From: Brachynemurus nebulosus
Taxonomy: Eukaryota; Arthropoda; Insecta; Neuroptera; Myrmeleontidae
Reading direction: 5' to 3'
Assembly (NCBI GenBank): GCA_035578155.1
Contig: JAPWDM010000016.1
Coordinates: forward strand, 7,438,005-7,502,004
DNA length: 64,000 bases
Below are positions 1 to 21,553 of this stretch, one piece after another; position 1 is the first letter of the stretch; each line of letters begins with the position of its first letter. The notes beneath the pieces were generated by a model, which saw only the letters and a list, made by a program, of their open reading frames with translations, had not been told where the DNA came from and made no database searches. Made by a program: the position numbers and the translations under genes.

Positions 1-180
1 TCATCAGTTTTTTTTTAAATTTTTCGAAAACTATGGGGTTTAGCGTAAAAAGTGTTATATATAAAAATAATCTACATTAAATTGCGAACAAAAATAGTCC
101 TGTCCATATTCTTGCTAAAGTGAACAGTTCCAGAATTACGGAGAGTGCAAAGTAGCAATTTTTCGTATTTTTAGATTTTA
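1..180. repeat. Left terminal inverted repeat of the orphan-gene element
   Basis: Inverted partner of ~7420-7600 with scattered mismatches and small indels. It may begin left of the window. Because the right copy overlaps the end of the open frame ending at 7530, this arm holds an inverted copy of that 3' end. Confidence 0.75.
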
Positions 181-355
181 AACTGACGTACATTTAAAAA
201 GAAAACTTACCCAGCGTTATGGTAATAGCTTGAATTTTGCAGTTTTGCCAGGGAAAAGAAGTGTGATTTGTTTTTCTGGAGCAACTACTAATATTTTGTC
301 AGACAACCGGTATAGAAATCGCAACTCTAATAACGAAGCTCAGGAGTAACTGAGC

Positions 356-1208
356 GTGATCAAAACTGCAGCAGCTATTATTCGACGTGAAATCAAGTCC
401 AAAAGCTACGACTATTTTCAGTTTCCAACAAATGAAGAAATTTCTAAAGGAGAAGCTGGACTGGTACCTGAAGTGCTCAATGTCTTGATAACTGAAATCA
501 TACAGCCTACTTCTAAAAGACAGACATCCGAGAGCATTCAAAGGACGAAACAAATTACTAAAAGAAAAAAAACTGCAATATGTCACAGTATAATAAGTGC
601 TGCACGTCCAAAATCATTTTTGTCCCCTGTTCAACTTGGAGTGAGTGTTTCACTACACAGAAAATTTGGTTCAAAGATCTTGATCGATATGCTGTGCAAT
701 TTGGACGTTTGTGTACCTTACAAAAAAGTTTTAAAATATGAGAGATCGGTCACTTCTCAAGAGAGCACAAGAATATTGAGAACGGATACGTACAATTTGT
801 TTTCGATAATGCAGACTACAATGTCCACACTTTAGATGGCCACAACACGTTTCATGTCATAGGTGGAATTGCTTGCATAACACCTAAAACCGCTCTTCAG
901 GTAGAGGAGAACGCACCTCGAAAGAGTGTTGCTGCTCATGCTATAGAAAAACGAGGCCTGTTTGATTTGCAAACTTACAGAGCCCCAAGTACATCTAGCT
1001 ATTTCAAAATAGTTGCTAGAAACATGACTTCCCTGAAAATAAAATCACTGTCATATGAACATGGTCGAAAACTTAATTTGTTTTGATTGAGTGGTACCTG
1101 GTTGGAAGGCCCAGAAGAATGTAAACCTGGTTAGAGTGGCTTCATGGAAATGCTATATGCGACGAGAGAGTTCCAAACTTCCGCTGTAGTCCCTCTTCCA
1201 TTCATCAA
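356..1208 (+). pseudogene. Orphan CXC-type protein, N-terminal part (frameshifted)
   Basis: An open stretch at 356-835 resembles the N-terminal half of a hypothetical protein family common in invertebrate genomes (segment LGVSVSLHRKFGSKILIDML). After a frameshift near 770-790 the family reading continues in another frame with FDNADYNVHTLDGHNTFH and a VIGGIACITP segment. Two in-frame stops follow near 1085 and 1133. The reading then resumes (SGFMEMLYATREF) and ends in LPFIN, where the retrotransposon inserted at the ATCAA at 1204-1208. Function is unknown. The gene is dead in this copy. Family recognition is from memory of conserved motifs. Confidence 0.6.
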
Positions 1209-1228
1209 CTTGGCTCCTTCCATTCATC
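1195..1228. repeat. 12-bp duplication at the Gypsy truncation point
   Basis: CTTCCATTCATC occurs at 1195-1206 (in the host gene) and again at 1217-1228, inside what should be retroelement sequence. It marks the breakpoint that removed the integrase end and 3' LTR and suggests templated or microhomology-mediated repair. Confidence 0.7.
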
Positions 1229-3640
1229 TTAAATTCTAATGATTGAAACGGAGGGCCGTTATCAGAAACAATTTCAGAAAAGTACCCATAATATCTAAAT
1301 AAAAGTTTTAGGTGATTTGCGACATTCTTAGCGTTACTTTTATTTAATTGTTGTACATTTATAAATTTTGAGTATGCATCGATTACTATTAAAAAGGTAA
1401 CATTTCTAAAATAAAAAAGATCTAAATGCACTCGCTGAAATGGAAAATCAGTTATTGGCCATTTAGATGTGACTACTTCCTTCGGTACTTTTTGGGTTAC
1501 TGAACAGACTGGACATAATTTAACTTTTTGTTCTATGTCTTTATTTAAATTTTTCCACCAAAAAATTCCGCGGGCTAACATTTTCATTCGAACCACTCCT
1601 TCATAGCTACTATGTAATTTTGACAAAATTAATTCTTTAAAGTTATCTGGTATCACAATACTGTTATTGAAATATAGACATCCGTCCTCAATGCTTAAAT
1701 TGTTTCTTAAATTATAATAATATTTTAATGGCTCAGACCACTGTTTCCACGACTTACACGGCCACCCATTTTTTACATAATCATAAACTTTATTTAATAT
1801 AAAATCATTTGCTATTTCATGGCGTACATCCTTAAGTTTTACTCTAAACTATCTACGTCATTTATATGATTAATATTTCCTATTGCGTCTGAGTCTATTT
1901 CCGTAGGATTTTCAATTGGTAACCTACTCAAGGCATCTACGTGTACCATATTTCTTGCGGGTCTGTGTTGAAAGTCATAATCAAACATTGATAGTGTTAC
2001 TGCCCAACGTTGTAACCAAGAACAAGCTATGGTAGACGTACGCTTTTTTGGGTGAAATATTTCTTTTAATGCTTGTGCATCAGAAGCTAGCGTAAATTTA
2101 TGACCGTATATGTATTTATAAAATTGTTTCATTGCAAATATTATAGCTAATCCTTCTCTGTGCAATTGACTATAATTCTTTTCTGCGGGCGATAATGTAC
2201 TAGACGCGAAAAGTACTGGTTTTTCTATTCCATCTACTACATGACATAAAATAGCACCTACCCCATGGGGACTCGCATCGGCTACTACTACTATCGGTTT
2301 ATTTGGATCATATATTTCTAATAACGCGTTTTGTTGTAGTAGCAATTTACTTTTTCTCAAAAGTTTTTTGACATTCCGGTGTCCATACAAATTTCGTATC
2401 TCTACGTAACGATTTATATAATTCGCGAAGTTCCGACGATAAATTTGGAATGAATCTTGAATAATAATTTAACAAACCTAAATACGACTGAAGTTCAGTC
2501 AGATTTTTCAGACTTGGAGCATCTACAATGGCTTTTATTTTAGTTTCGCTAGGTTTTATTCCCTGCTCAGTAAGGGTATGTCCTAGATAATCAATACTAG
2601 TGTTAAGAAATTTACACTTTTCTATATTTATACGAACATTAAAATTGTTTAATCGTTCCAACACTAACTTTAATTTTTGTTTACAATTTTCAAAATTTTC
2701 AGCTCTGATTAAAATATCATCTAAATAACAAAATACTTTTGGAATACACTGTAAAATTTGATCCATTACTGACTGGAAAATCGATGGGGCCGAAGCCACC
2801 CCAAAACATAATCTAGTGTACCTAAATAATCCCTTGAAGGTATTAATCGTAAGGTATTTTTGTGACTGTTCTGATACTGGTAACTGTTGGTATGCTCCAG
2901 TTAAATCTAATGTACAAAATATTTTACAATTAGCTAAATTCGCAAATAAATCGTCTATCCTAGGTAGTGGATAATGTTCTGTTCGTAAGTACGGATTTAT
3001 GATAACTTTACAATCAATACACAACCGAATACCGCCATTCGATTTTTTTACTACTACAATGGGTGATGCCCATTCTGAATGTTGTACGGTAACAAGGATA
3101 CCTTGTTCGCATAATTTATCCAATTCGGAACTAACCTGATCTCTAAACTTAAATGGTATTGGATAAGCCTTATGAAAAATAGGTACAATATTACTATCTA
3201 AAATAATTTTCGCTTTAAAATTTTTTATGGTTTGGCCTGGCTGAGTCGATAGTACATTAGGATATTCTACTTTTATAGAATCAATTAAACTTTTATTAGC
3301 AACATGACAATTAATTTGTTTTACCATATACAAATTTCGCCAATTTGGGAACAGCTCGTCTAACCAATCGCGTCCCATTAAAGATGGTAATGATTTTCTT
3401 CCACAAACTACTACTAATTCAAGATATTTTTCCGGACCGTCACTGTTTGTCCTTACACGTACTGCTGTCCTTCCAACCGTGCTAACTACTTCGCCTGTAA
3501 CAGATAACAAAAGTTTAGGTTCTTGTTTTAAAGGTAAATTTGGAAATTGCTGATAAACTTATCTTTTGAGATAATACTAACACAGGAACCGGTGTCACAT
3601 TCCATAGATATTTGCTTATTTTCTACCCATAAATCTACAG
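1212..3640 (-). pseudogene. pol: Gypsy pol: protease, RT, RNase H, truncated integrase
   Basis: In order on the minus strand: protease motif DTGS (3585-3596); RT in the open frame 3510-2347, with fingers motif LDLTGAYQQLP, FGVASAPSIFQ and catalytic YLDD near 2711-2735; RNase H in 2390-1839 (VADASPHGVGAIL). A TAA at 1839-1841 interrupts the frame, then a readable linker leads to integrase (1656-1212). The integrase zinc region keeps CPVC, but the second histidine position reads Y (LHSSYEG). The catalytic core keeps HLDLF and SDNGPPF, but the sequence ends before the third acidic residue. Frames shift between protease, RT and RNase H. Inactive copy. Confidence 0.85.
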
Positions 3641-4571
3641 TCAACGGACTATAACTACTATGACTATAACTACAGTCGCTTCGGCTACACTGTTGATTTC
3701 CCCGTATTCTTCGCTGTCGACATCAACTTGATTTACTCTTCGGGATTCGGAAGGTGAACGTAATCGCGCTGATGGTGAAGTTGAACGGAACCGCATATTT
3801 CTACTAATACATGCTTTCGCCATGTGATCATATTTTCCGCATTTAAAACATTTTAAACCCCTTGCTGGGCAACTGTTAGCTGGATGTGAATTCCCACAAC
3901 GGCTGCAAATTTCTCTGACCTTGGAAGAACTTCTAATTTGTGACGATTGTAACGAACGATGTCGTCGGTTTGACCGCGATCTTGCTGCTGGTGTGTAAAT
4001 TTTCGCTACTTCCTGTACCGACATACGTTTATTTTCCTTTGTAGCTAATTCCCAACTAATGGCCATGGTAACTGCTTTTTCTAAAGACAAATTTTTTTCC
4101 TTTAATAACGTCATTCTTAGTTCTTCACTAATTAACCCAAATACAAATCGGTCCCGCAGTGCATCGTTCAAAAATGGTCCGAAATTACAAGTTTGCGCAC
4201 GTGCTCTCAATTCAACTTCATATTCAGCAATTGATTGGCCCATTTTTTGATCTTCTTTATGAAATTTGTACCGTTCCGCAATGATATTTGTTAAGGGCGT
4301 AAAATGTAGCTTTAATTTGTTTACTAATTCTAAATATGATTTTTTGGCTGGTACTTCCTGTGCAGAAAGTTTTTTCAAAACTGAATACGTTTCCGCGCCA
4401 ATATAAATAATAAAAAAATGATACCTTTCTTGATTCTTCAATGTTGTTTAAATTAAAAAATTGTTCCAGTCGTTCAATATATTCGATAAAATTTTCACCC
4501 GGAACGTATTCATTTATATGTCCCATTACATTACTCATATTACTTGCTATATGTGTTTCCTTTTCGGTCAT
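3641..4571 (-). pseudogene. gag: Gypsy gag (frameshifted)
   Basis: The first frame starts at the ATG at 4571 (MTEKETHIASNM) and carries the typical start of a gag capsid domain. A frameshift in an A/T-rich run near 4430 moves the reading into a second frame (4441 to 3641). That frame contains the capsid-like region around SYLELVNKLKLHFTP and two zinc knuckles: CSRCGNSHPANSC, then CFKCGKYDHMAKAC. These bind genomic RNA in this family. Protease and polymerase follow downstream on the same strand. It cannot make full-length Gag as it stands. Confidence 0.8.
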
Positions 4572-4728
4572 TGGTGAAAAACAAATCTTCTTTTTTCTCG
4601 GTAATCTTGATTTAAAACTTGTAATATATTTTCCGAACTTCTTTTTTATTCTTTTTCACTTTTAAATTTAAATTTATTTTACCACTATCATTTTTCTTTT
4701 TCTTTTTTTTTTTTTTTTTTGTTTTAAT

Positions 4729-4740
4729 GCTCGTCGCCAA
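4729..4740 (-). other. Primer binding site region
   Basis: TTGGCGACGAGC on the minus strand lies directly after the LTR terminus TAACA, where the tRNA primer for minus-strand synthesis would anneal. TGGCG starts are usual for insect Gypsy PBSs. The tRNA species was not determined. Confidence 0.6.
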
Positions 4741-4930
4741 TGTTACGGGATAGGTTTTTTTTAATAATGTTTGCACGCCATTGTCTTACTTAATACTACC
4801 TTTATTGACTCGTCATCATATACTTATATATACATTATAGGTAATTAACACGCAGTAACTTCCACGTATCGTACGCATCATACACATCATACATCATAGA
4901 TCAATCCATCTATCGCCACGCAATTCGCTA

Positions 4931-4987
<57 letters not shown>

Positions 4988-5059
4988 CACACACACAGAG
5001 ACATAATACATAATGCTAACGTATTACAATATTTGCAATAATAACTGAAATACATAACA
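4741..5059 (-). repeat. 5' LTR of the Gypsy element
   Basis: On the minus strand it starts TGTTA and ends TAACA, a short inverted terminal pair typical of LTRs, with the TSD ATCAA just outside at 5060-5064. An AATAAA polyadenylation signal lies near its 3' part (within GAGTCAATAAAGGTAG). It contains a (TG/CA)n microsatellite at about 4931-4997. The partner LTR is missing from the other end. Confidence 0.8.
4931..4997. repeat. (AC)n microsatellite
   Basis: An almost pure run of AC dinucleotides with one AA interruption, inside the Gypsy 5' LTR. Confidence 0.95.
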
Positions 5060-5734
5060 ATCAATCCGTCAACAATTTATACGGCTCTTCTTCAAGCTGC
5101 CATAAAAGGGACCAGCAATGGACAAGGCATAACAATGGTGACTTTTGATCAGCCTTTGTACGCTAAAGCTCGTGAAATAGTAGCAGCAGCACCTGATGAC
5201 AGCCCATTGAAATCACTCTTCATTCGACTAGAAGGTTTTCACATGTTAATGTCCTTTTTATCAGCGATTGGATTAATCATGGCAGGAAGTGGCTTAGAGG
5301 AGTTGTACAGTATTGTCTATGCCAAAAACAGTGTTCAACAAATGATGAACGGGAAAGCATACTCCAGGGTCATCCGTACCCTTTTCCTAGTCAAAGAGGC
5401 ACTCATTACTGTATTTTTGAAAACTAGTGAAGCTTTCATTAATGTGGATAAAGATGAGCTTAATGTTTTCTATTCAACTTTCAAGCGTGATAATGCATTT
5501 TCAGAAGAGATTACGCAAACAGCTGCAGTGGAGAGCTTTGTAGAAATTTTGGAAAAGCAACTTCAACGTTCAAAAGAATCAGGACGAACGCAAAAACTGT
5601 GGATTCAGTTCATAAACATTAGAAACGCAGTGATATTTGAAAATGACGTCATTTTTTATAGCAGATCTTATTATTGTAGTTACGTATTGTCTATGACAAA
5701 TTGCATTTTCATTGTGACATTTTTACAATTCTAA
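5060..5734 (+). pseudogene. Orphan CXC-type protein, middle part
   Basis: The reading continues directly from the Gypsy TSD (INPSTIYTALLQAA) into a long open stretch with the family blocks VTFDQPLYAKA, LEGFHMLMSFLSAIGL and MAGSGLEELYSIVYA. Recognisable family sequence ends about 5630 (KLWIQFINIR). The remaining codons to the stop at 5732-5734 look like non-coding repeat. About 100-150 residues expected before the next piece are absent or replaced by a repeat. Function unknown. Confidence 0.6.
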
Positions 5735-5751
5735 TTGACCAAGAGAAGTTT

Positions 5752-6175
5752 TTTTTCTTGATAATTTATTTTGAACTTTTCGGTTTGCAATTAATTTTGC
5801 ACTCAAAAAAGATTGATAGAAGGAATACATCGTCACTTAATACGTAAAATATCCTTATCAACTTGTTTTAAATATTATCTTAAAAATGCTTTTATTTTTT
5901 GCTACAATTTTAAAGTTACATCAAACTGTTTTCTTAAAGTGCATTTAATACTTATAGGGCTTCATGAAAATCTTACAGTGATGATAAATGAAGAAGATAA
6001 TAAACTAGAAAGTTGTAAATACCACTAAAACTGAGCATGATGACTGCTGAATATTGTGTACAAATTTGAAACCATGTTGACAAGTATTGACATGAATGAA
6101 AGCGACATCTGTTTGAGTTAAATCGTGACGTCATTGCATACGTCACTCCGCCAAGTCGTTTTTCCCGCCAATTTG
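5752..6175 (-). repeat. Dispersed repeat inserted in the orphan gene (second copy at 61919-62275)
   Basis: Both ends match the plus-strand copy at 61919-62275 in inverse orientation. One end shares GTGACGTATGCAATGACGTC, the other shares GAGTGCAAAATTAATT and an AAAATTCAAAATAA-type tail. The interiors differ. Boundaries are approximate and no coding capacity was recognised. Confidence 0.6.
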
Positions 6176-6283
6176 TTCATTTAAAATTGAGCAATGGTTT
6201 TTTTGAAGATTTTTAAAAATTTGACAAAAATAAAATAATTTATACGTAAGAACAAAGCATTTAGAATCATCTCTCAATTTCAG

Positions 6284-7530
6284 TCAAGTACCCTATTACT
6301 CATTATGGGCCAGCAACTGTTGTTTGTGATGGATATGAGCAAGGAAACACAAAAGATGAAGAACAGTTTCGCAGATCACGTTCTACCAGTAACATTGAAG
6401 TGAAAGTAGAAGACTCAATCCATGTAAATATAAATCAAAATAAATTTTTAGCTAACGCTAAGAATAAAATTGGCCTTATTTCTCTCCTTATAGTGCACTT
6501 TAAAAGAGGTGGTTGCACAGTTCATCAAGCATCGGGTGACGCTAACTTATTAATAGTTGTAACAGCGATTGATGAAGCTAAAAAAGGAGCTAAAGTTTGT
6601 GTAATTGGTGATGACACGGACTTATTAGTCTTGTTGATTGTTCACGCATTCTCAGAGAACAAATTGAAAATGGTGGTACCAAAAAAAGGCAATCAGCAAA
6701 AAAAAGTGTACACTATTTCTGACATTCAGCGAGGCATTGGGGATATGAAAGGTGTACTCTTAGCAATATACGCCTTCACAGGATGTGACACTGTATCAGC
6801 TATCTACAAGAAGGGGAAAATTACACCTTATAGGAAAGTGCAAGCCAACAACGCTCTTCGTACGAAACTTTTAGTCTTCGGCGACCCCAAAGCTGACCCC
6901 ACTTCAGTGGCTGACGCTGGAAAGCATTTCGTTCTTGCGATGTTTGGAGCCAAAAACACTGAAGATCTAGATTTTTTTCGCTACTAGTATTACTTGCAAG
7001 CTATTGCGAAGCAGCCTATACATTCATTGTTTAAGTTGGCTGCACTTCCCCCCACTTTAGCAGCTTGCAGGCAGCATTCATTTAGAACCCATCACCAGGT
7101 GCAGCAGTGGCTGAATGAGAAGAAGAATCCGCTCGAGTGGGGGTGGAAGAAGATTGACGAACACCTGAGACCAATTACGACAGTACGTCCTGCAGCTCCC
7201 GAGAAATTACTTTCCCTCATAGTGTACGCTTGCAAAGACGAATGCGTCTGTAACTGCGAATGCAAAAAGAGTGGTCTAAAGTGCTCAAATATGTACGGTA
7301 ATTGCTCAGGCCTAGGATGTGATAACAGGGATACGAACATCATAGACGAAGATCTAGAAGAGGAGGGTTCTATGTTTGAAGAGATAAAAAAAATTAGTTT
7401 CCTTAGTGATAACGTCATGTTTTTTCCAAAAAATCTAAAAATACGAAAAATTGCTACTTTTGCACCGTCCGTAACTGTTTACTTTAGCAAGATTATGGAT
7501 AGGACCATTTTTGTTCGCAATTTAATATAG
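6284..7530 (+). pseudogene. Orphan CXC-type protein, C-terminal part
   Basis: An acceptor-like CTCAATTTCAG ends at 6283 and an open reading follows (GPATVVCDGYEQG). Next come VHQASGDANLL and GDDTDLLVLLIVHAF, an acidic-residue pattern resembling PIN/FEN-like nuclease folds, then FTGCDTVSAIYKKG. A TAG near 6985 interrupts the frame. After it come a region with NPLEWGWKK and a cysteine-rich end (CKDECVCNCECKKSGLKCSN, then CSGLGCDN), similar to a tesmin/TSO1-type CXC motif. The open frame ends at 7530 inside the right TIR. Nuclease and DNA-binding roles are inference. Confidence 0.65.
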
Positions 7531-7600
7531 ATTATTTTTATACATAACACTTTTTACGCTAAACCCCATAGTTTTCGAAATATTTAAAAAAAAAAAACTG
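7420..7600. repeat. Right terminal inverted repeat of the orphan-gene element
   Basis: Reverse complement of 1-180 (see left arm). The outer edge is set by loss of similarity after the A-run and CTGAAGA near 7600. Confidence 0.75.
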
Positions 7601-8231
7601 AAGAAAACCATTAATTTGCCTACTTCTACCCGCCGACGCTCAAAATGGTGTAACTTTTTACCAAACAATATGTGGACTGTATAGAACAATTTGGAGTTGG
7701 AGTGAAACTGTTACTTTGGATGTTGAGGTTTGGGTCTAATTGCACCGTACTATGTGTACTACGTATCTTTTCAGTGTTAAATTAAAATTCTTAATATAAA
7801 TTACTCGAAACTATTATACTTTTTTCAATACTTAAAATAAAAATTTTTATTTTTTATTTCTATTGCTTTACTGAATAAATTTTATCAACAAATAAGTATA
7901 CTATTCCATTTAAAAAAGGTAAGTTTGTCTCATAGCTCGAAAACCCTAAGAGCTATAAAGCTCCTGATTACACAGACCCGCAAAATTAAGGTCATAAAAA
8001 ACTTTTTTAATGTTAATAGGTAATCTTTATATTTTTTTGGGTGCTAAATCCAAATTTGAATTTCATTATTTTGTATCACCCACAGTTTTGTCACATTTTG
8101 GCTATGTCAGATTTAATGAAATATGCTAATTTCTATAGAAGTGGAAAAAAATAACTTGTACAAGACGAACAGAACTTTAGTTTAACACATAAAATATATT
8201 TTTATTCCTAATACTAAGTTTTATGAAGTTT
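7601..8231. other. AT-rich non-coding stretch with a dispersed repeat piece
   Basis: No coding exon was found. About 7835-7970 is closely similar to 49985-50125 (shared TCATAGCTCGAAAACC and GAGCTATAAAGCTCCTGATT). Probably intron or 5' flank of the transporter gene. Confidence 0.6.
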
Positions 8232-8744
8232 TTAAGAGTCCATGGGCTTATATTTTCTTTCTCTCTTTTCTTTGAAGCTTCGGATGTGGCTTTTTCCTCT
8301 GTGTGTCGCTTGCTGACTTTCTCGGTGAAAGGACCAACAGTAATCTCCCATCATTCTGGTGTTCCAACGTCCCTGATCGCGTTTTTCCTTTATCTTGATA
8401 TCCTGGTGGAAACGTTCTCCTTGTTCCTCATTGACAGCTCCTAAATTGTCCAGAAAGTAGTCTAGCTGGCTGTTTAAAAAATGAACCTTTAAGCTCGTTA
8501 AACATCCCAAATTCATGAAGCGATTAAGCATAATAGATACAATGGTTATATTATAGCCTGGGTCTTTTTTGTTACCTAAAAACTTGTTAACAATTTCCTT
8601 GAAAACAATCCAAACTTCTTTCTCTTTCACTGTTATATGTAATTCAAACTCAGAGTCAAACATGATTTTTCTTATATCAGGGCCAATGAAGACGCCCTCT
8701 TGTAACTTTCCTTCCGATAAATGCGGGAACTTTGAGCAAAGATA
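8232..8744 (-). pseudogene. Fragment of a repeat-associated orphan protein
   Basis: The minus-strand reading runs from about 8744 (CSKFPHLSEGKLQEGVFIGP) through the methionine at 8663 to 8232. Diagnostic blocks are LKVHFLNSQLDYFLDNLGAV, NEEQGERFHQDIK and RWNTRMMGDYCWS. I recall these blocks, with LGAV-EEQGERFHQDIK as the signature, in many multi-copy hypothetical proteins of arthropods. Only the C-terminal part is present, with no start and no recognised upstream half. Likely a transposon-borne gene relic. Function unknown. Confidence 0.6.
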
Positions 8745-8989
8745 TTGGAATTATAAGATATTATATTCATTGTAAGATATTGGATCGCTGGTTTTTGCAC
8801 ATTTAGTATTATATTGATTGCATTAATTTTCTGAACTAATTTTTTGAATATAAAGGTTTACGATGTGAAATGTAGGGAAATGGTGGGTGATACAGCAATT
8901 TTATTGTTATTTTCAGATTCAGCACACTAAAATCCATAAAAATATGGTTAAAGTACTAAAAAAGTTTTTTAGTCGTTGGCCTGTGTTAT

Positions 8990-9722
<733 letters not shown>

Positions 9723-9930
9723 CTATTTTAGAAAATATCTTTCGGTCATTTTACTATGCCTATGACGCTAGACCCTTTATGGCAGGTAAATTTGAGAAAT
9801 TCTGTTATGGATAGTGTCCCACAGTTGATCTCTGAACAATTTATGGGCGCATAAAATCTTTCAGTTTTTCAAGAACTAAATCTATATTATATTTTAACTA
9901 AAAAAAAAATAACTAATATCCTCTTTTTAG

Positions 9931-19611
<9,681 letters not shown>

Positions 19612-19835
19612 AAAAAAGAAGTGATTACTTACAGTAAGATTTTAAAACCAAAAAATTTAATTATTAAAATTATTTTGTAACAAAGATGCTCTTTAAAACT
19701 GGATTTCATTTAAAATTCTGTTTTAATGATATTTAAAAATATTTCTGATAATGTGAACATGGACCAAAATTTATGTACCTATAATCTTATGACCTTCTGA
19801 ATAAATTGGTCTATCATTCAATAAATAAAACAATT
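19612..19835 (+). other. 3' UTR and polyadenylation signals of the MCT-like gene
   Basis: AATAAA occurs near 19799 and again about 19820 (CAATAAATAAAAC), roughly 190-215 bases after the stop, giving a plausible end of transcription before the hAT element at 20027. Confidence 0.6.
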
Positions 19836-20026
19836 ACATTATATTGAGTTCATATGTTTAAAGATGTTAATATCTTACATTAAGATTTATTAATTAACCA
19901 TTATTGCATTCATTCTTACTGAATTTCAGATTATTTTTTATAATTAACTGACAATGAGATGATTTTACAGATTCCTAAATCAAGAAGTAAATAGGAATAA
20001 GAAGGATTTAATGGGATTAATAGCAA

Positions 20027-21473
20027 CAGGGCTGGGAACTATTTAAAATAATTTCATTTTAAATATGTATTTAAAATACAAAATGGCATTTTGAATTTTC
20101 TGTTTTAAATAAGTTCGATCAAACCATTTTCCATTTTGTATTTAAAATGAAAATTTGAATCCATTTTACATTTAAAATGAAAATGCATGTATACTCAAAT
20201 TTATGTGTATATGTGTCACGCTTATGACTCATATTAATCATAGAACTCGAATTGAACGCAGTCTAACAAATTGTAAGTTAACTGTAACTTGATTAAATCG
20301 ACTCAAATTTTTTATAACTCGAATTGCAATGTCAGCTGAGTTAAATTTGCTACTAGAGCCGCAGTTCTCTCAAGTCAAATCTTTCTGACTCTTGTTGTGT
20401 GCTATTATCTTTAACACACGTCGATAAAAAATGTTTTAATATTTCGAGTAGATGATTTTCATAATTTAGAAGTCGCAGTTTTAGCGTAGTCAAGGTTTTA
20501 ATATGTTAAGGCTGAATTTAATTTTACAATATTTCAAGAGTTAAATTTCGTTTTCATACCATGCAAACTTGATAAAATTTTCTCGAAAGACTGATCTTAT
20601 TTAATTTCAGTACGTTTGACATTTTCTTAGCTTCTTTTTTTTTATTAATATACTTAAATAATGATAATAAATTTATAGAATAAAATACCCCTGTCGCAGC
20701 ATTTGCATAACATAGCGAATTTCCAAATATTGGGCACTGGCGGATCTTATCTAAGACATGTATCCATTGAAAATAGTTTAGCTTTCTAACAGTAAAACAA
20801 TTTTCAAAATCAGTTCAGTAGTTAATTTTTTGGCGCTTTTGGGTCATCAAGACCCTAACGAATCTCATATAGTGTAGCATATATCCATTTAACAACATAT
20901 TTTTACATTACATAAACTATAGTTTTCGATTTTTTTTCTAGATATGCAAATATATATAAATTATATTTTCTCTCTAAAGGAGGACATCATATAAAAATTT
21001 CCTTTCCTTACGTACTCTTAAAAAATCTGACTAATTTTAATTTAAAAAGATGAGACAGAGCTATTGTTATTATAACACATACATATTGAGTAACTAACTA
21101 GCACTTGTTTTATCTAGAAAAGAATTGCTAAAACGATGAAACATTTATTGTAAAAAAAATTCAGCAAATTTCTTAATTTTTCTAACAAGCTAGTTCACTT
21201 AGTACAATGTTTTAAAAGCTTATCTTATGCAATTTTTTACGCTCTTTTCGATGGTGTCAAAAAAAATTTAAAAAAATTTTGAATTCTAGCCAAATTTTGG
21301 AGAAATACCACTAAAAATGGCGAAAAATGGCGAAAATTGGCCGAAAAGCCTACTTCTGGGCATCCGACGTGTCTGGCTAACGAACTTAGCCGAGCCAGTC
21401 CGGATTCCAGCTCGCACACTAAATTTCATAAGCATTAAACGTTTCGTTCGAGAGTTATCGTGTACACACATAA

Positions 21474-21553
<80 letters not shown>

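Larger units (their letters stand above)
1209..5059 (-). mobile_element. Ty3/Gypsy LTR retrotransposon, 3' truncated
   Basis: Read on the minus strand it has a 319-bp 5' LTR (4741-5059, TGTTA...TAACA), a primer-binding-site region right after it, gag with two zinc knuckles, aspartic protease (DTGS), reverse transcriptase (YLDD), RNase H, and an integrase that breaks off after its second catalytic aspartate. There is no 3' LTR. ATCAA occurs at 1204-1208 and again at 5060-5064. Joining the flanks at this TSD keeps the host reading frame, so the insertion site is known even though the 3' end of the element is gone. Frameshifts and a stop make it inactive. The two-knuckle gag suggests a Mag-like lineage, but this is inference. 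Confidence 0.85.
1..7600 (+). mobile_element. TIR-flanked element carrying an orphan CXC-type protein gene (broken, nested insertions)
   Basis: The first ~180 bases are an imperfect reverse complement of about 7420-7600 (shared blocks include CGAAAACTATGGGGTTTAGC and AGCAATTTTTCGTATTTTTA). Between them lie pieces of one plus-strand coding sequence (356-1208, 5060-~5630, 6284-7530) in the order expected of a single gene. A minus-strand Ty3/Gypsy element (1209-5059) and a dispersed repeat (~5752-6175) interrupt it. Without them the element would be about 3.2 kb. The left end may extend beyond the window, so its TSD cannot be checked. No DDE transposase was recognised. Placement as a mobile element is inferred from the TIRs. 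Confidence 0.65.

Noticed and set aside
299..586. Minus-strand 95-codon frame
   Set aside because: Antisense to the orphan-protein reading at 356-835, which has recognisable family motifs.
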